From: JBBRCX01 sp038204465
GTDB lineage: Bacteria; Planctomycetota; Phycisphaerae; Tepidisphaerales; Tepidisphaeraceae
Direction: 5' to 3'
Length of the DNA stretch: 24,038 nucleotides
Assembly (NCBI GenBank): GCA_038204465.1
Contig: JBBRCX010000071.1
Coordinates: forward strand, 1 to 24,038
The notes under the pieces were generated by a model. The model did no database searches. It was not told the origin of the DNA and was given only the letters and a program-made list of their open reading frames with translations. The position numbers were made by a program, and so were the translations under genes. The stretch's first letter is position 1; each line of letters opens with the position of its first letter. Of the stretch, positions 1-6,296 are shown in pieces.

Positions 1-600
1 GCCGCAACGCAAATGATGATGATGACATGTGGCGTATCCTTCCGGGCCTCGTGGCCCAACGGGTGAGTGAGTTGAATCAATCACCCAAGGTACGCCGCTT
101 TTATTGCCGCGTCTTCATCCACAGCTTTTGGTCATAGCTCCCTCCTGAATGGCTTCGGCGTAACAGAATGCAGTTGGTACTGGCGAGCGAAGGGCCGCTG
201 CATTGGCCGCCGGTTCGATCACATCCTCGCATCACGCTCGCTGCGGCCAGTTTCATGCACCTATCGCCACCAGCTACGTGAGAGTGGGCTGAGTGATCAT
301 TCTGCGCTGGAGGCAGTGTTCGACCCCCTCATGCCGACTTCCTCTATGGCGTGAGCTTTTTTCGAATTCAGTTGCCTTGAGCCCCCGCTTTCGTCTGCGG
401 CGGCGCCGGCCGCATCCGCAGCGTTCACCGGACTTTCAGCCCGCCGGGCGGCCCGCGGCACGAGCCCGAATTCGCGCTGCAGTCTCCCGCTTTTCAACCA
501 GGTGGCGACAAAGACCGGAATGTTCGACTCCCACGCTGAAGCACCCGTGCGAGAATCATGCGGTGCTGTCTCGCTGGCATGACCTTTCGGCGGGTGGTGC
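1..600. other. Region without a supported gene
   Basis: I find no gene I can support here. The third plus-strand frame is open from the window edge to a TAG at 135-137. It contains a run of four Asp followed by a plausible hydrophobic/basic tail, so it could be the last 44 codons of a gene entering from the left, but I recognise no family. Two overlapping open frames on opposite strands between about 293 and 646 have arginine/serine-rich, low-information translations and no clear ribosome binding site. No tRNA, repeat or terminator is evident. Confidence 0.4.
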
Positions 601-1053
601 TTATCCTGCGAGACGTGACCGCGTTCTTTCAAGAGACGGACGGTGACGGGAAGGCCGGTCCAGCGCCACCCACCACACCCACGCCATAAACACCGCCTGA
701 AGCGGGAGGCGCGCCCACAACAGCCACACCGGCACGTCGCCGTGCGGCACGCGGCGGTGGGCGGCGGCCATGTAGACGTTGGCGGGGAAGACCGCGGCCA
801 GCAGTGCGAGTAAGCCCCATCCGGCGGCGATGCGGAGAGGTCGAACGAGCAGACCCACCCCGCCGAGCATTTCGCAGACGCCGCTGATAGCCACCAGCGC
901 TCGCGGCCGCGGCAGGGTCGGGGGCACGATCTTCTCGTAGAACTTGGGGTGAACGAAGTGATTGACGCCGGCGAGGAAAAAGAACACGGCCGCCAGAAGA
1001 CGCAGCGAAATCTTCAACCGGACGCGGGAGCGGTCTTGGGCCCTTGGCAACAT
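601..1053 (-). CDS. DoxX-family membrane protein
   Basis: A small integral membrane protein of about 150 residues with four hydrophobic segments. The N-terminal half has the DoxX/DoxD-like pattern: a first helix followed by FxxAGxxHFxxPxFYEKIVPP, then a helix rich in Gly and Leu (GVCEMLGGVGLLV). DoxX-like proteins are usually found with redox enzymes and have been linked to quinone or thiol oxidation, but the activity of this subgroup is not established. It is the last gene of the minus-strand operon. Its ATG at 1053 lies five bases after the stop of the molybdopterin enzyme; a TTG at 1062 would overlap that stop instead. The tight spacing suggests translational coupling and a role in the same oxidant-response pathway. 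The family call is good; the function is inferred from context. Confidence 0.75.
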   Translation of the reverse strand: MLPRAQDRSRVRLKISLRLLAAVFFFLAGVNHFVHPKFYEKIVPPTLPRPRALVAISGVCEMLGGVGLLVRPLRIAAGWGLLALLAAVFPANVYMAAAHRRVPHGDVPVWLLWARLPLQAVFMAWVWWVALDRPSRHRPSLERTRSRLAG

Positions 1054-1058
1054 TGTTA

Positions 1059-1859
1059 TCAAAGTCCCGCAAACCAGTCGTAGCCGCGCTCGGCCCAGTA
1101 GTCGGGTGGACGATTCTGCGCGAATTCAATGAAGCCGACGCGCTTCAGGTTCTTGATGCCGTATTTGGTCGGGACCAGCAGCCGCAGAGGCGCGCCGTGC
1201 GCGGGTGACAGAGGTTCATCATTGATTGCATGGCATAGCAGGGTCTGGGAGTGGAACGCACTGGCGGCGTCGAGCCCGACGTAGTAGCTCCCGTCCGGCG
1301 TTGCGAGGCCGACATAGGGCGCGCTTCGCCCTGACGGGTAGAAGCGGTCAACAAAGTCCGCGAAACGGACCCCGGTCCACCGGGCGGCGGTGGTCCATCC
1401 CTCGATGCAGTTCAGCGGCGTCGCCTGGCTCGTCTGCGGAAGAGTGCGCAAGTCGTCAAGCTGCAGCCGAAGCTCGGTGCCAACAATGCGAAGACGCCAG
1501 TCGGTCAGGTTCGGCGGGTCTTCCAGGCCAATGTCGCCATTGACCCGGGGGCCCGCCGGAGGGATTGCGTCGCGTCGAACCTCCGCCACGCGCCTGTTGG
1601 GGTCGAAGAGTTTGCCGCTCAATGCTTCATTGAGCGAGAGCGATCTGCGGAAGGGCCAGGCCAGGCCGTCGACCCGGGGACGCGCGATGAGCCATCGCCA
1701 GCCGCCGTAAGCACCGCCCGCGGCGAGCAACGCCACCAGGAAACCGCGCCGCGAACGCTTGCGCATTTCCGCCTCGACCCGGCTGTCTTGCGAATCGCTG
1801 CTGCCGGGCGATTGCGGAAGAGTGCGGTCGGGCGCGGATTCGCTGTCAGGTCTTGGCAT
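1059..1859 (-). CDS. Tat-exported molybdopterin-dependent oxidoreductase, YedY/MsrP-like
   Basis: A 266-residue protein of the sulfite oxidase/YedY (MsrP) fold. A twin-arginine signal, SRRGFL followed by an Ala/Gly/Leu-rich stretch, lies at residues 36-50. The catalytic domain follows: WRLRIVG near 121, then the cofactor cysteine at 151 in the motif LNCIEGWTTAARWTGV, where the Cys thiolate would ligate molybdenum. The C-terminal part contains HGAPLRLLVPTKYGIKNLK, typical of the Moco pocket. Known members reduce methionine sulfoxide in periplasmic proteins or oxidise sulfite. The start overlaps the end of the cytochrome b gene by 14 bases, implying coupled translation; an internal Met at residue 32 (1766) is an alternative start. 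The cytochrome neighbour would supply electrons. With Met-rich secreted proteins in the same module, methionine sulfoxide reduction is the best guess. It is more distant from canonical MsrP than from the YedY1-type proteins of RCS-response loci. Confidence 0.85.
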   Translation of the reverse strand: MPRPDSESAPDRTLPQSPGSSDSQDSRVEAEMRKRSRRGFLVALLAAGGAYGGWRWLIARPRVDGLAWPFRRSLSLNEALSGKLFDPNRRVAEVRRDAIPPAGPRVNGDIGLEDPPNLTDWRLRIVGTELRLQLDDLRTLPQTSQATPLNCIEGWTTAARWTGVRFADFVDRFYPSGRSAPYVGLATPDGSYYVGLDAASAFHSQTLLCHAINDEPLSPAHGAPLRLLVPTKYGIKNLKRVGFIEFAQNRPPDYWAERGYDWFAGL

Positions 1860-2547
1860 GCGCGGGCTCCTCCTTCACCTGATCTATGTCGTAGCCAGTG
1901 ACCATCGAGCGGAAGTTGCCCCAACCGGCGCGCGCGACCTGCAGGATGTGGATGAAGAAGAACGCGACATAGCCCATAGTCAGCCAGAAGTGTTCCCATC
2001 TGGCCCATTGATATCCACCCAACAGGTGCGTCAGCGAGCCGAATTGCACCGGACGGTAAATGGCCAGCCCCGTTAACAGGCTCGCGCCGCCCATCAGGAT
2101 GACGAGCGAATAGGCGATTCGCTGGGCGGGATTGTAACGCACGAAGGCGGGCATCGTCTCGCTCAGGTGGAGGTCGTGCAGGACGACCTGCAACGCGCCG
2201 CGCAAATCTCCACGCCCTGGGACGAGGAAGCGCCACTCGCCGGAGAAAAGCGTGTAGAGGACGTAGAGGACGCCGTTGATCGCGAAGAACCACATGAAGA
2301 AGAAATGCCATGCCATCCCTTTGGCCAGCTGGTGTTCGAGCCCCAGCCTCTGCCAGAACGGCTTGGGGAAGAAGTGAAATAGAGTCGTCGCGCCCCAGCC
2401 GATGCGATACACCCCGCCCGAGACGCGCTCGTCGCTGCTGGCCCAGTAGATCATCAGCCCACTCCAGATCATCAAGGCCAGGAGCGGGAAGTTGATCCAG
2501 TGAAACCACCGGATAGCCAGCGGGTGCTTCTTGACGAGGCCCTTCAC
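1846..2547 (-). CDS. Membrane b-type cytochrome (cytochrome b561 / Ni-Fe hydrogenase b-subunit family)
   Basis: A 233-residue integral membrane protein with four or more transmembrane segments. Histidines are placed as haem ligands in PF01292-type cytochromes: HPLAIRWFHWINF at the first helix, AKGMAWHFFFMWFFAING in the second, and EHFWLTMGYVAFFFIHILQ in the last. It should pass electrons from the quinone pool to a periplasmic partner. The partner is very likely the molybdopterin enzyme, whose gene overlaps this one by 14 bases. This parallels MsrPQ, although MsrQ belongs to a different (ferric-reductase-like) family. I prefer the GTG start at 2547, which has GGAGA six bases upstream. An upstream GTG at 2577 would add ten residues but has its G-rich stretch too close. 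Confidence 0.82.
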   Translation of the reverse strand: MKGLVKKHPLAIRWFHWINFPLLALMIWSGLMIYWASSDERVSGGVYRIGWGATTLFHFFPKPFWQRLGLEHQLAKGMAWHFFFMWFFAINGVLYVLYTLFSGEWRFLVPGRGDLRGALQVVLHDLHLSETMPAFVRYNPAQRIAYSLVILMGGASLLTGLAIYRPVQFGSLTHLLGGYQWARWEHFWLTMGYVAFFFIHILQVARAGWGNFRSMVTGYDIDQVKEEPAHAKT

Positions 2548-2640
2548 GGAAAGTCTCCACCGGCGCAGAAAGAGCACCGCCCCCTGTGCAACGCGCAGAA
2601 GGATGAAGCAGGTTGCGTTCGTGCGACGACGCGCTCTCGG

Positions 2641-2949
2641 CTACATCTTCATCGCGTCGTCCTTCATCATCTTGCCGTCGCGCATCATCTTGTCCCCCTT
2701 CATCATCATCTGGTCCTTGGACATGCCGTTCTTCATCATGCCTTCGTCCATTTTCATGGCATCGTCCTTCATCATCTGCCCCTTCATCATCATGTCGTCG
2801 CCCCTGGACATCATCTGGCTCTTGGACGTGCCGCTGCCGCTCGACACGGAGCTGTCGCGGCTCATGGAATCGTCATGCTGACAGCCAACGCTGAGGAGGG
2901 CGGAGGAGGCGAGGGCGGCACAAAGAACGGCAGACTTGAGAATCGACAT
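2641..2949 (-). CDS. Met-rich lipoprotein, MXKDX pentapeptide-repeat type (MrpX-like)
   Basis: A 102-residue precursor. Residues 1-22 are a lipoprotein signal ending LLSVG before Cys23, giving an 80-residue mature protein that contains 22 methionines, mostly as MM or MMM pairs separated by Lys, Asp and Gly. MMKDDAMKM occurs twice and MSKDQ once, which matches the pentapeptide MXKDX repeat family. The mature protein has no Trp, Tyr, Phe or predicted globular core. The start is set by AGGAAAGG about eight bases before the ATG; a longer reading with 26 extra residues would bury the signal peptide. It lies upstream of the cytochrome b/Mo-enzyme pair on the same strand. By analogy with MrpX it would be a sacrificial methionine sink for hypochlorite or other oxidants. 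Binding of Cu(I) or Ag(I) by the methionines is the main alternative. Confidence 0.85.
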   Translation of the reverse strand: MSILKSAVLCAALASSALLSVGCQHDDSMSRDSSVSSGSGTSKSQMMSRGDDMMMKGQMMKDDAMKMDEGMMKNGMSKDQMMMKGDKMMRDGKMMKDDAMKM

Positions 2950-3174
2950 ATGAGACACCTTTCCTGGAAGAGGGGACTGCCCACGGCCGAGCGGTCGACA
3001 CCCATCGACTCGCGTTCTCGACGCCATGATGGGCGATCAAACGGCTAACCGGCGTCCGGCGTGAATTATTCATTCTTCGCTCGTTTTCTCACCCAACTTC
3101 TTTCGCAGGCAAGGGCGGGCGACGGGGCAGACGCTTCGACAAGTCAATGCGGGCGGGTAAGGGCTCAGGTGAGA

Positions 3175-4083
3175 TCAGATCCGCGAAGCAGGTTGGCTGA
3201 GCTTGCTCGCAGCCTGCACGGTCTCTGCCGCATCGCCGACGAGAAAATAGACCGCCTCTTGCGTTCGCCAGACGAGCATCGGATGAACGGAGTCAGGGGT
3301 GGCCGCGGCGTAAATCTTGCCGGGCTCGATTGAGAATTGGCCCTTGTTGGGCTGGACGAACAGGCTCACGGTTTCCTGCGCTCGAGTAGCGTCCGCTCGA
3401 TAAAGCAAGTGCGCCGTCCCCTCTATCGGCTTGTCGCACGGCCCAGTTCCCACGAAGCGATAGCCCATCGAAGAGAGGTCCGGATAGGGTCTGGATCGGC
3501 CCAGGTCCCGCTTTACCGACGCTGACAGGTCGGCGAGCGGCCCCGGATATTCCTTCGCGGAATGGAGCCGGTCCAGGGCTCGCGAGCAGTCGACGTGGAT
3601 GCGGGTGATCGCCTCGACCAGCGTGACCGGCACAGGGGGGGCCGGATTGAGCGAGGTGGCAGTCGTAGGTGTCGTGGGCGGATTGGGACCGGTCGCGACC
3701 CGCCCGTCGCGGAGGGGTGTTAGGAAGTAACCCAACGCGAGCCCGACGATGAGGAATCCGGCCGCGGCCGCGATCAGCTTCCGGCGACCATGCATGAGGG
3801 AGGCGCGATCCGCCGGAAGTAAAGGGTCAGAATCGGGCAACGAGGTAGAAGCTGCGAGTTGATCAATACTCTTTCGCAGCGCATCGGAGGGCGGGGGGGT
3901 TTGATTCCTGGCGACACGGGCCAAAGTGCGTCGGAGTTGTTGTTGCCCAAAGACCCTCAAGGCCGATTCAGGGTTGGCGCACATGTACTGGAATACCGCC
4001 ATGCTCTGCTCGATGTCGAGCTCGCCATCCGCGAAAGCGGTCAGGTATTTACCTGCATTGGTTTCGTCAATTGGCTCTGCCAT
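3175..4083 (-). CDS. Single-pass anti-sigma-factor-like protein
   Basis: A 302-residue protein starting 25 bases after the sigma-factor stop. Its N-terminal region (residues 1-60: AGKYLTAFADGELDIEQSM, then a helical stretch) resembles the sigma-binding domain of RseA/ASD-type anti-sigma factors, which commonly carry a (Y/F)xDGEL motif. There is no HxxxCxxC zinc motif. A Pro/Ser-rich linker leads to one transmembrane helix at about 102-122 (KLIAAAAGFLIVGLALGYFLT). A roughly 180-residue domain follows, predicted to be extracytoplasmic, that I do not recognise; it contains two Cys (HVDCSRALD and GPCDKP) that could form a disulfide or sense oxidants. It probably holds the neighbouring ECF sigma factor at the membrane and releases it on envelope stress. 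Its architecture differs from the polytopic NrsF of the Azospira system. Confidence 0.7.
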   Translation of the reverse strand: MAEPIDETNAGKYLTAFADGELDIEQSMAVFQYMCANPESALRVFGQQQLRRTLARVARNQTPPPSDALRKSIDQLAASTSLPDSDPLLPADRASLMHGRRKLIAAAAGFLIVGLALGYFLTPLRDGRVATGPNPPTTPTTATSLNPAPPVPVTLVEAITRIHVDCSRALDRLHSAKEYPGPLADLSASVKRDLGRSRPYPDLSSMGYRFVGTGPCDKPIEGTAHLLYRADATRAQETVSLFVQPNKGQFSIEPGKIYAAATPDSVHPMLVWRTQEAVYFLVGDAAETVQAASKLSQPASRI

Positions 4084-4108
4084 GGGTGACGCCGGCTTGC
4101 GCGATCTC

Positions 4109-4693
4109 TCAGCGGCCGATCGATTCTGCGGACCGCACGTTGCGTGCGGATGCCGCGCCGATTCCCCAATCTGTCGCCAACTCTCCCAGTTGGTTCGAGA
4201 GGAACATTCTTGCCCGGTACAGGCGGCTCATCACCGTGCCGATCGGCACCTCCATCAGGTCCGCGATCTGATGGTACTTGCACCCCTCAATGGCCCACAA
4301 CAGCAGCACCATCCGATGCGTGGCAGGCAGCTCGTGGATCGCCCGCTTCAGCCGCTCGTCCACGTGGTCCCAGTTCAACGCGGACAGGTCGTAACAGACG
4401 GGACACTCATCCGGCACTTCTGGCGCGTGCTGATTCTGCAAATCCTTTAGAGCGGTGTCGTGCTGCTGCTGTTTCCTGAGCGACGAGTTGAAAACGTTAT
4501 GAAGGATTTTGAAGAGCCAGGGACGAATTCCGTGATCGGCCAACACGAATCCGGATGATGACCCGAACGCGCGGAGATACGTTTCCTGAACCAAATCCTC
4601 CGCTTCTACGGGCTCAGATGCCAGGTAGTAAGCCATTCTGAAGACCGCGTCCATCTCAGCCACTGCCATCCGCGCGAACTGTTCCTTCTCCAT
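4109..4693 (-). CDS. ECF (extracytoplasmic function) RNA polymerase sigma factor
   Basis: A 194-residue sigma-70 family protein with only regions 2 and 4. Region 2 spans about residues 10-70, including AYYLASEPVEAEDLVQETYLRAF (core RNAP binding) and RPWLFKILHNVFNSSLRK (-10 recognition). Region 4 spans about 115-170, with LPATHRMVLLLWAIEGCKYHQIADLMEVPIG leading into the recognition helix TVMSRLYRARMFL. The start at 4693 has GGAG about eight bases upstream; a GTG at 4723 would add ten residues. The anti-sigma-like gene follows immediately, so the two are very probably a regulatory pair. The surrounding Met-rich protein and Mo-enzyme genes on the same strand are the likely regulon. I could not identify a convincing shared ECF promoter motif upstream of the two Met-rich genes. 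Confidence 0.92.
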   Translation of the reverse strand: MEKEQFARMAVAEMDAVFRMAYYLASEPVEAEDLVQETYLRAFGSSSGFVLADHGIRPWLFKILHNVFNSSLRKQQQHDTALKDLQNQHAPEVPDECPVCYDLSALNWDHVDERLKRAIHELPATHRMVLLLWAIEGCKYHQIADLMEVPIGTVMSRLYRARMFLSNQLGELATDWGIGAASARNVRSAESIGR

Positions 4694-4853
4694 GCGGCAC
4701 TCCGATCCGGCCAATCCAACCACGCCAGACCGTACCGCAAGCCAGGAAAAACCAGAAGACGCAAACCAGGAATTGCCCGCGAGGGCTCGTTTCCATCCTG
4801 TACCGCGGACTTTTGCGGACGGATGGGAGATCGGATCGACGAGATCGCTCCTT

Positions 4854-4894
4854 AAAACGAGGGCCCACCGGGCATGTGCACGGTGGGCTTCTCG
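4854..4894 (-). terminator. Rho-independent terminator after the secreted Met-rich gene
   Basis: On the minus strand, CGAG-AA-GCCCACCG and CGGTGGGC-C-CTCG form a long GC-rich stem around a ten-base loop, followed directly by TTTT. It lies 28 bases past the stop of the Met-rich gene and about 160 bases before the sigma-factor start. The Met-rich gene is therefore its own transcription unit, and the sigma gene needs a separate promoter. Confidence 0.8.
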
Positions 4895-4921
4895 TCAGGA
4901 AAGGATCGGTGCAGCCGACGG

Positions 4922-5425
4922 TTATTTCGCGCCCTCCTTCATGTTGTCGTCCATCTTCCCGTCTTCCTTCATGTCGGCGCTGTTCATCATCATGCTGCGG
5001 ATCATCATTTCCTTTGCCATCTTGCGCATCTGATCCGGGTCCTTCATCATGGCCTCCCGCATCTTCATCATCTCGTCCGAGTCCCTCATTTTCATCATCT
5101 CGGGATCTTTCATCATCTCGCGCATCTTCGACATCATCTCCGGGTCCTTCATCATCTGCTTCTCAGCCATCTCGCGCACGATCATCTGCTTCATTTCCTT
5201 GGTCTCTGGACCGCCCTGCATGATGCTGTTCTTGACGTCCTCCATCTTCTTCGGATCGTTGCACATGTCCTTGCACATATCTTTCATCTTCTGGTCCGCC
5301 GTCATCTTGTCGTCCGCCATCCTGTCTCCGGCCATCTTCTCGTCGGCTCGGGCCAGAAGCGAAACGCTGAGGATGGCACACAAGGTAAGCGCGGCAGTGA
5401 ACAACGTGGTTGAACGAATTGACAT
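4922..5425 (-). CDS. Secreted methionine/lysine/aspartate-rich protein
   Basis: A 167-residue precursor with a clear Sec signal: Arg near the N-terminus, a hydrophobic core, and likely cleavage after ARA at residue 27. The mature 140 residues contain 36 methionines. The centre is built of loosely repeated units around MMKDPEMM (twice) and MMKDPDQM, spaced by KMRE/KMRD, and the composition suggests a highly charged helical or disordered chain. The only cysteines are the pair in KDMCKDMCND. The start has AGGAGA at the right spacing, and a terminator follows. It shares composition with the lipoprotein at 2641-2949 but not its anchoring or spacing, so it could be a soluble counterpart. The likely role is an oxidant sink through Met oxidation; metal binding through Met and the CKDMC pair is the alternative. 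Confidence 0.82.
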   Translation of the reverse strand: MSIRSTTLFTAALTLCAILSVSLLARADEKMAGDRMADDKMTADQKMKDMCKDMCNDPKKMEDVKNSIMQGGPETKEMKQMIVREMAEKQMMKDPEMMSKMREMMKDPEMMKMRDSDEMMKMREAMMKDPDQMRKMAKEMMIRSMMMNSADMKEDGKMDDNMKEGAK

Positions 5426-5436
5426 TGAAATCTCCT

Positions 5437-5453
5437 GCCGTTTTGGAAACGGC
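5437..5453 (-). promoter_or_regulatory. Perfect inverted repeat just upstream of the Met-rich gene's ribosome binding site
   Basis: GCCGTTT and AAACGGC form a perfect seven-base inverted repeat around three bases. It ends two bases before the AGGAGA ribosome binding site of the gene starting at 5425. It could be a DNA operator or an mRNA hairpin limiting ribosome access; the sequence alone does not decide. Confidence 0.4.
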
Positions 5454-5657
5454 TTAGTGGTTTCGGTGTAAGGCAGCGGTCAATCGACCGCGAATCCAGC
5501 AATGGCGAGTCTGCGAGAGCACCGCGCGCCAAGCACGAGCGAGGCCTCCTTTCTGTGGGAACAGTCGAAGCCGCGGCGCTCCTCAGTGCGTGGACAACCA
5601 CGAGCAACGCGAGTTTATTCCAACAACTGGCTCGATCCTCGGCCCATCAGAGAGAAC

Positions 5658-5685
5658 GAAAGACCCCGCAACAGCGGGGTCTTTC
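5658..5685 (-). terminator. Terminator of ssrA
   Basis: GAAAGACCCCGC and GCGGGGTCTTTC form a perfect 12-bp stem around a four-base loop, 14 bases beyond the tmRNA 3' end. The 3' arm ends in TCTTTC rather than a long T run, but position and symmetry fit an intrinsic terminator. Confidence 0.7.
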
Positions 5686-5698
5686 GCACCATCAGGAT

Positions 5699-6078
5699 TG
5701 GAGGCGGGGGGAATCGAACCCCCGTCCCGAGATAACTCGAATGGCGGCCTCTACATGCATAGTCGATGTTTTAATCTCGACCCTGGCGGCGGCCATCGAC
5801 AGTCTCCGCCAGGCTCCAGCCGTCTGTTTCTCACCGCCTCACCAACGGCCGAATGAGGCGGCCAGCCCGCTTTTTGCGGCCGACGTGACGCGGGCTTCAC
5901 ATCGTGCCGAGGATGCCTAGTTAATTAGGCAGCCATTCGAACCGGCGCGGCAGTGAAGCCGATCCGGCCTGCAACAGGGTTGTTGGCAGTTAAACTGTGC
6001 TCGGTGTTTTACGAGGCCAACGAGCGTCCTCGGCATGCCACCGCCACCGTCGCCATCCGGTCGAAACCGATCGCCCCC
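5699..6078 (-). ncRNA. ssrA: tmRNA (transfer-messenger RNA)
   Basis: A one-piece tmRNA of about 380 nt. The 5' end reads GGGGGCGATCGGTTTCGAC, matching the conserved tmRNA start. The 3' end carries a T-stem/loop (GGGGG-TTCGATT-CCCCC) followed by CGCCTCC and a discriminator A; CGCCTCC pairs with the 5' GGGGGCG to close the acceptor stem with one G-U pair. CCA is not encoded. The internal tag frame ends in the loop of a hairpin TGCCTA-ATTAAC-TAGGCA, the usual place of the stop in helix 5. The RNA rescues stalled ribosomes with SmpB by adding a degradation tag, and FtsH, encoded further along in this window, is one of the proteases known to degrade tagged proteins. Confidence 0.95.
5925..5987 (-). 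other. tmRNA proteolysis-tag reading frame
   Basis: The resume codon is GCC at 5987-5985, preceded by GTTTAACT. The frame reads ANNPVAGRIGFTAAPVRMAA and stops at TAA (5927-5925). It begins with Ala-Asn, as most tags do. It is 20 residues long and ends Met-Ala-Ala instead of the usual Leu-Ala-Ala. The stop lies in the predicted helix-5 loop, which supports the frame. Confidence 0.75.
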
Positions 6079-6109
6079 GGTGGTTCAGTCGCAACAATAC
6101 TACGACCAC

Positions 6110-6139
6110 ATCCTACCATCGGTGTGCCCCCCGCGGCAA
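6110..6139 (-). promoter_or_regulatory. Putative sigma-70 promoter of ssrA
   Basis: Minus-strand TTGCCG (6139-6134) and TAGGAT (6115-6110) are 18 bases apart. Transcription would start about 25 bases before the mature 5' end, leaving a short leader for RNase P to remove. Confidence 0.5.
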
Positions 6140-6296
6140 CTCCTCGCCCATTCGCGACCCGCGAAAACAACGCCGGAATCGCGGCAACAGCCCGACCCGC
6201 AAACCATCACCATTGACCCAAACCCCGCCCCGCGCAATCATCTCTGACTGCAGAAACCAACAACAACCAGAGCCAGTATTCTTTCACGGAACAACC

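Noticed and set aside
293..646. Overlapping plus and minus frames (117 and 111 residues)
   Set aside because: They compete for the same DNA, have low-complexity translations and no good ribosome binding site. Neither can be supported.
2500..3048. Plus-strand His/Leu/Val-rich frame opposite the Met-rich lipoprotein
   Set aside because: CAT codons simply mirror ATG codons on the other strand; the sense frame has a lipobox and a ribosome binding site. The same applies to the His-rich frame at 4874-5413.
2641..5413. CATCAT-rich repeats as possible tandem repeats or CRISPR
   Set aside because: The repeats are irregular, in frame with Met codons, and explained by Met-rich proteins. No regular spacer/repeat structure exists in the window.
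5502..5920. Several open frames over the tmRNA region
   Set aside because: They overlap the tmRNA, whose 5' and 3' ends, tag and terminator are clear; the translations contain no protein signature.
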